From assembly GCF_023159225.1 (NCBI RefSeq), contig NC_063174.1, positions 37,669,691-37,733,690 of the forward strand: DNA of 64,000 nucleotides, read 5' to 3'. This document shows positions 56,030-64,000 of the stretch, piece by piece. Within the stretch, counting starts at the first letter, position 1, and each line of letters begins with the position of its first letter. A model generated the notes under the pieces. The model worked only from the letters and a program-made list of their open reading frames with translations, was not told where the DNA came from and ran no database searches. The translations under genes and the position numbers were made by a program. The stretch comes from Perognathus longimembris pacificus (taxonomy: Eukaryota > Chordata > Mammalia > Rodentia > Heteromyidae).

Positions 56030-58990
56030 TGAGCACATACACATGTAAAGCTCATAGGAAAATTCACAGGATTTATGTTATTTCTCATTGTTGTCAAGCA
56101 GCTTTGTGTATTCTGCTGCAGTATCATGATCAGCCTGTGTGGGAGGTCAGGCGCCTTACGGTATAGGTGGGGAGATGTTGATGAAGAGGGAGGCTGAATT
56201 CTGCTGAGTTCTGTAAGCTGTGTGTCCCATGGCATAGGTGCTCACCGAACGTTGGCTCAATCAGCATCTCAGTTGGGATGGGGGCTTTTTAGGGGGGCTG
56301 TAAGAGTGAGGGGCATGCGATTTAATGGATCAGTATGTGGCAGAAGAGCCAGGATTTCACCTTTCCCTTTTGTATTTTATGTAACATGGCTCTCCTTAGT
56401 TACAGGTACAATGTGTGCTCATTGTAGAAAAAAAATACAATTTCCTTTCCTTTCCCCCTTTTCTTTCTTCCTCTTCTCCCTCCCCTCCCTCTCCTCCCGC
56501 CCCTCGCTCCCTCCCTCCTTCCTTCTTCTTTCCTCTCCTGCCTTGGGGACAGAACTCAGTGTCTAATGCATGTTAGGTAGTCTTAAGGACAATCCTGGAT
56601 TGCTCTATCTTGGACTGAGTGGCTTATAAACAACAGACATTTATTTCTCACACTTCAGGAGGTTGGAAATCTAAAACCAAGGTGTCAGCATGGCTGGGTT
56701 GTGGTGATAGTAGATGGCAGGCTCCTCATTGTATTTGCCAGCTCTCTCTTGACTTGTTGGAAGGCACTAATCCCCTTTATGAAGTCCCACCCTCATTACT
56801 TCATCAGATTCTAATTATCTCCTGAAGTGCAAACATCTCCTACATGGGGGGATGGGATTTCAATAGATGAATTTTGGGGTGGTATATTCAGTGGACCATA
56901 GTCCTTCATATTTTTGAGTACCAGGAAGGTGGAGTTGCAGAGCTAGGCAGAAACCACAGCTGAACACTCTGGTCTGCTTTTCTGTTTGGCAATTCAGATG
57001 ATCACAACGAGCACAGCCTCTGTTGTTGTCTGTGCCTCAGTATTATTATGTACTTTCTCAGGAGCATAAGTCTTCATTTTTACTTGGTTACATGTGGTAC
57101 CCCCAGTATTTTGTTTTGTTTTGCTTTGATACAGGGTCTATATAGCTCAAGCTGAGCTTCTAACTCATGATCCTCCCGCCTCAGCCTCCCAAGTGGTATG
57201 ATTACAGGTGTTCCTCATAACATACAGCTTAGAAACATGTTTTTTGGAAAGCGTCACTTGAATTTGAACTAAGGCAGACTCTCTTCAGCCTTCTTGAGTC
57301 ATGTCCCTAGCCCACCTCCAGTTAAGAGTATATTTTCAAGTTCATTTTTAGAGATTGATTTTATCAAATGACTAAGTCTGAGCCAATGAGATCAATACAG
57401 TGTGACTTTTTCTTTCTTTCTTTCTTTGCTTTTTACTAGTATACATTAGCACATGGGGGCCCATTTGAATACAATGTGATTCTGAGAAATGTCTTTAAAA
57501 AGGTCGTGCTCTTATTCTTTCTTGTTCATTGGAGAATGGGTGTAATGCCTAGTCCTTGAGCAGCCATCTTGAGCCATCTGGTAGAAGTTGCTTATCTTGA
57601 CAAGATAATAATTGGGGGAGTCTGGATGAGAGGGAAAGTCTCTGCATTTGGTTACTGTTGTAACAAGTGAGGCAAACATATATCAGAGTGTATTTATACT
57701 GCAGAAGCACTTTGTTCCAGATCCCACCCAAGATCCATTGATTTCATGAGACCTGCCTTCCCTTTGGGTCTCTTCTGAGTCCTCATTCTCTAAGTTATTC
57801 CACACACTGCACTTTCATGCTTAGATATGATCTCCAGGTATCTTTCTGCTCTCTGTTTTAATTAGACCACTGCCTCTCAGAGCACAGAGTAGGTACTCCC
57901 AAACCTCTCTTAACAATGTGCATTGTCCCAGAGAGTGAAGGAGATGTAATCCAAGTGTTTGTTAATCTAAGCATAAAGGTGCTACTCTGAATATGAGAAA
58001 AGGCGAGACTCCTATAAATTATACAGAAACATAGACATGTTTATAACTGGTGTTCCTCACTAGGACTATATATTTGAGGCCCCCAGCCTTAGTGTGTGAT
58101 ATGAAATATTATTTTTGCTTCTACTAAAATATCCTCTTGCAAACAGAAGTCCCACAGGACAGGGAGTGTGACTGGAAGTGGGTAGACCAGTTGCCAGGTT
58201 AGCTTGATTTACTTTTCAATCATAAACTTGGTCTCCAGGGAAAGAAAGAACTTGTCAATTTCACTTTATTTTTCTGGCTTGGATCAGAAGATTGATCCTG
58301 GCAGAGAGATGTTATTTGGGACTAAGAGTTCTCTTGGAATTTCTAAACTTTCTCTGGGCCTGGGAGAAGAAAATGCATCATTTGAATGCTGGCCATGGTT
58401 ACGATAGGTCCTGCGTGCCAACCAGAGGGAAAAAAAATACTTGCTTGAGCAAATGAACTGGAAAGTAGTTGCTCACATTTTAAACTAAGCTACAGGGTTG
58501 AAGTCCAGAGTAATATAGAGTTTTGGACCAATGACCACTTGGAAATACGTTTTCTGGCTGGAAAGTAGCATTCGGTGTCAGGGAGGGAGAGGAATATTGG
58601 AATGCTTCTTTCTTCCCTGTGGGTTTTGTGCTGCCAAATACAAAGGGGCCATCTGAACATATTTGCTTACTCTAACAGATTTCTCAGTAATTCTAACACC
58701 AGAAAGAAGTTGACCAGCTTGATGGATGCCAGTGGCCAGGTGGTAGTGTTGGGAAAAACCTGCCCAGCTGCTGCTGAGCCCAGTGTAGCATTTGCCATTC
58801 TGTTGGACCCCTGGTGGCTGCTCTAAGGGCTGTCTGTGGCACATGACTTTAATGTCACAAGTCCAGCTGCAACATTTCCCAGGATGCTACATCACAAGGG
58901 CTGTTTCCAGGAAGATATAGGAGCCTGGCTGTTTGTTTTGTTTTTTATCTTCTTCCCCTGAAAGCTTGGCTAAACTTGCATATCTTTCAC
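56030..58990. other. Intergenic DNA upstream of SMOC1
   Basis: About 3 kb with a pyrimidine-rich tract (56440-56540) and a B1-like arm (57120-57220). Otherwise it is unique, repeat-poor sequence. No coding frame is supported. Confidence 0.45.
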
Positions 58991-58998
58991 CTTTGTAG

Positions 58999-59119
58999 GC
59001 TGCTGAAGAAATTGCCAATGAACACCCAGGCAGTGACTAGAGGTTGCAAAAGCAGACGCAGACTCCAGAAAACTGACCTCAACCTGGGCTCTGTCATCTG
59101 GTGACCAATTGAAGTCCAG
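58999..59119 (+). other. Candidate noncoding exon upstream of SMOC1
   Basis: A 121-bp segment is bounded by a 3' splice site with pyrimidines (TCTTTCACCTTTGTAG ending at 58998) and a strong 5' splice site (CCAG/GTAAGTC at 59119). It has stops in the frames checked, so if real it would be an exon of a lncRNA or an alternative SMOC1 5' UTR. This is weak evidence only. Confidence 0.2.
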
Positions 59120-59257
59120 GTAAGTCGCAACCTCATGGATTGCCCATTTGCCTGCCTGTAAGTGGGGACATCTGACCTATTTTTGCAAGATCATTCTGAG
59201 GAGAAATGAGTCTGGGCATTGTGCTTTCCTCTTCAAATTCAAAGGGTGGTATTTGTT

Positions 59258-59385
59258 CTATTTTTTATTATATAGTTGATGTACAGTGGGGTTACAGATA
59301 CGTAAGTCAGGTAATGAGTACAGTACATTTCTTTTTGGACAATGTCACCCCTTCCTTCACTCTTTCCTTGTGTCTCTCTCCTGTC
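59258..59385 (-). mobile_element. 3' end of an L1-like LINE, antisense
   Basis: Reversed copy of the same tail family: GTTACAGATACGTAAGTCAG, ACATTTCTTTTTGGACAATG and CACCCCTTCCTTCACTC. Confidence 0.65.
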
Positions 59386-59498
59386 CCCACCCACAAGTTG
59401 TATAGTTCATTTTCAATATAGTGTCTAGTGAGTACCGCTGCTGTATTTGTTCACCCTGGAGGATGGTAGGTATAGCTTAACCACTCGGAGGGGTTAAC

Positions 59499-59640
59499 CT
59501 ACTCTATGTGCTTTAATCTTGGCAACAACTCATGGAGTGCATGCTATCTTTACCCCCATTTTACAGAGGGAGAAAGCGGGACCTCGGACAAGGAAAGTCT
59601 TGTTTCAGGTTGTACCACTAGGTGGCAGACCCACGACTGA
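59499..59640. mobile_element. Ancient MIR-like repeat carrying a CTCF motif
   Basis: CTATGTGCTTTAATCTTGGC and CCCCCATTTTACAGAGGGAG are typical of an old MIR-type repeat. The CTCF core at 59615 lies at its edge. Confidence 0.5.
59615..59628 (+). promoter_or_regulatory. Perfect CTCF core motif upstream of SMOC1
   Basis: CCACTAGGTGGCAG is an exact match to the CTCF core consensus. It lies about 1.7 kb upstream of the inferred SMOC1 transcription start, just outside the CpG island. Confidence 0.65.
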
Positions 59641-59783
59641 CGAGGCTGCGGAGTGGCTTCGGAGTCCGCGGGATCATGGCCCCAGTCCACAGGAGGGGAA
59701 GCCCCGTTCTTGTACAGGTGTTCATTTTGGATTGGGGATCCAAAAGGGCTTTGTTCTCGTCCCAGCATCCAGACCTAGTCTGG

Positions 59784-59814
<31 letters not shown>

Positions 59815-60270
59815 GATAGGAGGAGATGGGGGCCAGGCAAAGCCCTTTAGAAAAGTGACTGACTGCGTGGTGTGGCCGGCAAGGCTGGAAGCCGGTGGGG
59901 GGAAGCTTGTTTATCTAATCCGGGAGAAAGCATCCCGGGAGCAGAGCTAATCTCCGTCAGGACCTTCGAGACCAGACGAGGAGCTCAACTCTGGGTTTGC
60001 AATCGGGTCGGAGGAAAGAACCCCACCCCACGAAGGCACCGGCCCCATTTCCGTGGAAGTAAAGCAAGGGCTGCGTTTCCACATGAGAAGATAATCACGG
60101 ATCTGTCCGGGCGAAGGCGCGGGACCACCTTGTGCTGGCGGGAAGCTGCTGGATGGCAGCTGTGACCATTCCCAGGCCGGCCCCGCGCGACCACCCAGCG
60201 GGGCCGCCCGCCCCTCCCGACGCACGTGGCCGGCCCCGAGTTGCCAAGTGGCTGCGCCCCGTGGAGATCA

Positions 60271-60494
60271 CCCCCCCTCCCTCCCTCTTTCTCCTTTCTC
60301 TCCTCTCTCCGTCTTCTCTCCCCCTCCTCTCTTCTTTCTCCTTGTCCTCTCCCCTTCTCTCTCCTCTTTCCTCCTCTCTCCTCTCCCCCTCCTTTCTTCT
60401 TTCTCCCTGTCCTCTCTCTCTCCCCCCCTTCTTCTCTTCTGTCTACTGTCTCTCTCCCCTCCCTCTTTCTCCTTCTTCTCCCCCTCCTCTCCTT
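60271..60494. repeat. Long polypyrimidine tract with a 65-bp period
   Basis: About 224 nt is almost all C and T, with about six purines. A 35-bp segment at 60316-60350 recurs at 60381-60415 with two changes, showing tandem growth. The tract has H-DNA/triplex-forming potential and lies about 0.8-1.0 kb upstream of the SMOC1 start. Confidence 0.9.
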
Positions 60495-61205
60495 GGACCG
60501 TCGCGGGGGTCTCTGCCCTCGCAGAGGGCCCCTCCTCATCCACGCTTTGTCTTTCTCCCTGCCTGCGCGAGACCTCGAGCCCCCGGCCCCCGTCTCCCAA
60601 GGGCCACCGGAGGCAGCCCCGGGGGTCTCCAGTTCAGAGCTCAGTCGGGATGCCTGGCTTCCCGCTCGGATCGGATGGCGTGTGCAGCGCAGGGCCACAC
60701 CCACGGGCCCGGCCGGCCGCTCGGTGGACACCCGCTGTGGGACTCGGGTGTCATCCCCGGGGAGCTTCCCGGGGAACAGGGGAGGGCGGCCGCTCCCCAT
60801 TGCAGCGCGGGTCCCAGCCCACCTGGGAGAGCCACCGGGCCACTCCCCGGGGCGCTCGGCGTGGCGTTGCTACGGCGGGGAAGGAGCTCCCCGCGTCTTT
60901 GTGACTTGGCGCTGACATCCGAAAAATGGGGCTTTAAGAGGATTTCCCGTTTCCTTCGCCGGGTGGCTGTGACAACTCGTGCACTTGAGCTAAAAAAAAC
61001 CAACCAACCAACGACACATGCTGGCGCTCGGGCATCAGCCAGGTGGCCCTTCCGCTGGGTGTCTTCGGCTTCCACGGGGCCCGGGAGCCAAGAGCAAGTA
61101 ACTTTTTACCCCGGTGACGCTGGGAGCCCGCTCCGAGCCCGGCCCGCGAGCGTCGCTCCTCGGCGTGGGGGGTTGAGCGCCAGACTCCCCTCGTGCGCTT
61201 CTCCC

Positions 61206-61302
61206 ATTGGCTTTCACCTGCCAGAGGCGCGGCTGCGATGGGCCTCTCGGCCCGTCAATCATGCCCGTCGAGCCCCGCCCCACCCCTCCCGGGGCTTTAT
61301 AA
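61206..61302 (+). promoter_or_regulatory. SMOC1: SMOC1 core promoter: CCAAT, PBX-like site, TATA-like box
   Basis: An inverted CCAAT (ATTGG) is at 61206-61210. GTCAATCA (antisense TGATTGAC, PBX/HOX-type) is at 61254-61261. A TATA-like TTTATAA is at 61296-61302. The spacing predicts transcription from about 61325-61335, giving a 5' UTR of about 265 nt. A TATA-like box inside a CpG island fits a developmentally regulated gene. Confidence 0.65.
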
Positions 61303-61431
61303 CGGGAATTCCCATGGCCCAGGCTCCCGCATCCAACCTGCTGCCGCCGCGGCCGGGCCGAGCGCTGCACGCGGGCGCCGCGCTCCGAGCACACGCCCGC
61401 GCTCCGGCTCCGGCTCCGGCCTTCGCGGTTC

Positions 61432-61512
61432 ATGACCCTGTCCTCCGGACGCAGCCTCCGCCAGCCTCAACTCGCTGCCCGCTCCCCGCCGTCGCGTGGG
61501 GTCCCCGAGTGA
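61432..61512 (+). CDS. Upstream ORF of 26 codons in the SMOC1 5' UTR
   Basis: The only ATG found between the predicted start site and the SMOC1 start codon is at 61432. It opens a frame of 26 codons ending in TGA at 61510-61512, 84 bases before the main ATG. Its context (T at -3) is weak, so leaky scanning is expected. Peptide function is not claimed, but an effect on translation is possible. Confidence 0.4.
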   Translation: MTLSSGRSLRQPQLAARSPPSRGVPE

Positions 61513-61596
61513 AGGAAGGCAGGGGCCTGCGTGCGCCCCTCCCGGTCCCACCCCGCCTACGACCCCGGCCCGGCCCGACCCAGCCCCGCTGGCACC

Positions 61597-61695
61597 ATGC
61601 TGCCCGCGCGCTGCGTCCCGATGCTCACGCCCCACTTGCTGCTCCTGTTGGTGCAGCTGTCCCCGGCGGGTGGCCATCGCACCACGGGTCCCAGG
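61597..61695 (+). CDS. SMOC1: SMOC1 exon 1: signal peptide and mature N-terminus
   Basis: SMOC1 is a secreted, calcium-binding matricellular protein (SPARC family: follistatin-like, two thyroglobulin type-1 and EF-hand domains). It modulates BMP signalling at basement membranes and is needed for eye and limb development. This exon encodes 33 residues beginning Met-Leu-Pro-Ala-Arg-Cys, then a hydrophobic core (Leu-Leu-Leu-Leu-Leu-Val-Gln-Leu), then Ala-Gly-Gly-His-Arg-Thr-Thr-Gly-Pro-Arg. The signal peptide is expected to be cleaved near residue 26. A at -3 gives a usable start context. The donor AGG/GTAAGT at 61695 leaves phase 0, as in the human gene. The domain-encoding exons lie beyond the window. 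Confidence 0.95.
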
Positions 61696-62070
61696 GTAAG
61701 TGCGTCTCCAGCCGCGCGCCCACCTGCGCGGTGGGAGGTGAGGTCGCTTCGCTGCTCCCGGGTAAGGAGGGAGGAGGGCAAAGGGAGGTGTCAGACTTTG
61801 TGTGTCTCCCCCCTTATCCTCCTGAGAGGTTCTTGGAGAAAGTGCTAAAATAAAATTCCAGTGCCTTCCCTCTCTTGCAACCCACCCCCCACCCTCAGAG
61901 CTGTCACTGCTGAGCGTTCTTCCCACATCCCTTCTCCGGTGGCATTTTGCTCTAGAATCCCCCCAAAAGGGGCCTCCAGTGCCCGAGGGAACCTTGCCCT
62001 GGGCTCAAGTAGGGCGTCCCTGTGGTCTCACTGCACTGGGCCCTGCGCGCTGGCGTTCTTGGCAAGCGGC

Positions 62071-62300
62071 GGGAGAGGGGGTGATGGGGAGGAGGGACGG
62101 GGGGGTGGGAAGGTCTGCCTGGAGAGTTTTAGGTTACCCGCGAGACACACAAGGACCTTGTGTTGTTGTTGTTGAAAAAAAAAAAGTGATTGCTGCTCGT
62201 AAAACTCATAGCAGATAATTTTAATGCTCCCTCCCGCTAGCTCGGTCACTGGAGGAGGGGCGGGGGTGGGGGTGGTGAGCTGTGGGGAGGTGGGGAAGAG
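62071..62300 (+). other. SMOC1: G-rich, quadruplex-capable segments at the start of SMOC1 intron 1
   Basis: Several runs of three or more G separated by short loops occur at 62071-62110 and again at 62250-62300, on the coding strand and within 600 bases of the first exon. Confidence 0.7.
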
Positions 62301-63509
62301 CTGCGCAGGGTCTTCAAGGGTCTCTTCCCCGGAGTTGGGTGCGGGAAGGTTGAATGGCTACTTCTTGAACCTTGGTCTGATTGGAGTTTATGAACGACCT
62401 CAAATGTGCCAATTCTGTGCACAGGACAGGCTGTCCAGGGCATTGTAAAATCTCCTGGAACCCACTGTATTGCATTCATTTCTGGTCTAGATTATTGCTT
62501 TCCCTACCCCCTCCAATTGGTCTAATAAAGAATTTCACTGCTTTAAAAAAAAAAAACACAACGTACTGTTAAATCACCGTGTGGTTTGCTTGGCTAAACT
62601 TAAGTCAGGCATTCTCTGGCCAAACATCAGTTTCGGTGCAGGCAGGGGTTATTGGGGGTAGCTACTTGTCCCCAAATGGTAGCATCGAGAGTCCTCTTGA
62701 AAGTAGAATCTCTATGAAAATAAAGTTAGCCCCTCAACCAACCTTCTTGCCTGGATATCCTTTAGCCTCATTTCCTGGATGGTTAGCACCATTACCACCT
62801 GTTTGGATTGTAGTTTCTTTCTTTCCTTTTTCTTTTCTATAGCTTTTGCTATACAAGAATCATCTTTATAGCTGTCCTGGGTGGAGGAAAAGCTTTGCAA
62901 AGCCGGATGAACTGAATTGGTTACATCCCAGTCCAGCGATCACTGCGAGATCAGATTTGCAGCCACTTAGGAAAGAAAAGTGTTTGTCCTCAGTGTTGGG
63001 CCGGCCCTTGCTTTTATGACCAGATGTGCAACAGCAGCAGTTAAAGTGCAGCAGATTAGATCCAGGGCGTGTCATAAATCCTCGACAGCAGGCATTCCCA
63101 AAGCCAGGGCAAGTCCGGGCTCTGGGAGTGACTTTTATGGATGCAGATGAGGATGCCTTTTAAATAAAGCTGCTTGGTTCGATATTAGGACTTGAAGCTC
63201 TTAAACTCCGAGGTCAGGCAAGTGAGCCATGGTGTTCTTTCCAATAATTAGGAACAGTCAAGACAGAGATGCAGACCAGAGCACCCCGACTGCAATCTGG
63301 ATACCCGCCCACAGGAGGGTCGAAAGGAGAGAGGCCCTACGACAAATGGTGGGGGGCTCGTTTGCTGTGGGCCATGTCTTATGTCTCAAACCATATGGCT
63401 CTCCTTCGCAGTCTCCTGGAACCAGAGGAAGCCGGTCCTAGGCTGAAAGCTGGGACTTTAGGGGAAACAGAGGTTGGTTAGGCTCCTCTTCCTCTTGCTC
63501 TGAGGGGGG

Positions 63510-63510
<1 letters not shown>

Positions 63511-63568
<58 letters not shown>
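63511..63568. repeat. (GA)n microsatellite
   Basis: About 29 GA units in SMOC1 intron 1. Confidence 0.93.
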
Positions 63569-63571
<3 letters not shown>

Positions 63572-64000
63572 CATTATATAATCAAAGCTGTCTCAACCTC
63601 TTGAGCCTCCTGCCTCTGCCTCTCATGTGCCACAATTACAGGTGAACATTACCTGGCTTCGTCCAACTTCTTTAGTTTACTAATTTTGCTAGATGCAATG
63701 GAACAGAAGCCGAAACTGTAAATCGGCTTGTTATAATGGCAACTATTTCTCCTTCTCCCTCTTGCTCTCTTCTTGTTCTCTTTCTTCAACACACATGCAC
63801 TTACATACATGCACACATGTGCATGTGTGTTTGGAAAGTACTGGGCTGCACATGGAGGCAACCATAGAGCTACTGTTGATGAGAGTCAGCATTTTACAAG
63901 AACAAAAATAAGAAGGTAGATCTTTTTAGTGCCATTTTACAGATAGGGAAGCGACTTGGGCTCACTACCTTGCTTGCTTGCACTCCCCCCCCCCCCCCCC

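Larger units (their letters stand above)
59880..61760. promoter_or_regulatory. SMOC1: CpG island containing the SMOC1 promoter
   Basis: GC content and CpG density rise sharply here compared with the preceding 40 kb and fall again inside SMOC1 intron 1. The island spans the promoter, 5' UTR and first coding exon. Long frames open across it on both strands are a side effect of few AT-rich stop codons. Confidence 0.85.
61696..64000 (+). other. SMOC1: SMOC1 intron 1 (start)
   Basis: The first part is still GC-rich, with G-runs at 62071-62110 and 62250-62300 on the coding strand. From about 62400 the sequence is unique and AT-richer. It then holds a (GA)n microsatellite (63511-63568), a decayed B1 arm (63585-63655) and a run of C at the window end. 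No coding sequence is seen, as expected for the long first intron of this gene. Confidence 0.85.

Noticed and set aside
59985..60800. A 271-codon open frame on the minus strand
   Set aside because: It is the antisense of the polypyrimidine tract (Arg/Glu/Gly-rich) in the same CpG island, with no recognisable domain.
60132..61853. A 573-codon open frame on the plus strand over the SMOC1 CpG island
   Set aside because: It is open because the region is GC-rich and a pyrimidine tract gives Ser/Pro/Leu repeats. It runs through the SMOC1 promoter and exon 1 in a different frame and shows no domain.
63985..64000. Run of C at the window end
   Set aside because: It is cut by the window edge. Poly(C) runs here are common and may be a sequencing or assembly length artefact.

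Overview
The window is nuclear DNA from a rodent, most likely a geomyoid (kangaroo rat, pocket mouse or pocket gopher). Two things point there. First, the gene order SRSF5 (+), SLC10A1 (-), SMOC1 (+) is the order on human 14q24.2, so the window is a conserved mammalian synteny block. Second, the non-genic DNA is packed with a dimeric SINE: a tRNA/ID-like left monomer joined to a right monomer matching the description of the IDL-Geo SINE, reported only from Geomyoidea. Genus cannot be fixed by eye.

Layout. Positions 1-2205 hold the 3' half of SRSF5 (SRp40): an upstream intron, two RRM2 exons, the RS-domain exon and the 3' UTR. Positions 2206-5230 are a short intergenic gap. Positions 5234 to about 18530 hold SLC10A1 (NTCP, the hepatocyte sodium/bile-acid cotransporter) on the minus strand. 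All five coding exons are present and join in frame to a 348-residue protein with intact splice sites and no disabling change. Positions 18.6-59 kb are a gene-free interval between SLC10A1 and SMOC1. It is filled with SINEs, microsatellites, L1, L2 and MIR remnants, but interrupted by several SINE-free blocks that look like conserved noncoding DNA (about 27, 33.5, 40.2, 43.5-44.2 and 50 kb). Positions 59.9-61.75 kb are a CpG-rich island containing the SMOC1 promoter (CCAAT, PBX-like and TATA-like motifs), its 5' UTR with a small upstream ORF, and exon 1, which encodes the signal peptide. The rest is SMOC1 intron 1.

The three genes are functionally unrelated: a splicing regulator, a liver transporter and a secreted matricellular BMP modulator. 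They share a neighbourhood, not a pathway. The likely regulatory content is a liver-type proximal promoter for SLC10A1, putative CTCF sites (a perfect core about 1.7 kb upstream of the SMOC1 start) and candidate developmental enhancers for SMOC1.

I found no new protein-coding system. The most interesting signals are the modular SINE family in which one right monomer is attached to two unrelated heads, a candidate young SINE subfamily, a target site hit twice by SINEs, an unusual CpG-bearing block in the SRSF5 intron that could be a poison exon or retained intron, and the RFX/CTCF/homeodomain motif clusters in the intergenic interval. Repeat boundaries are approximate, because they were set by eye.
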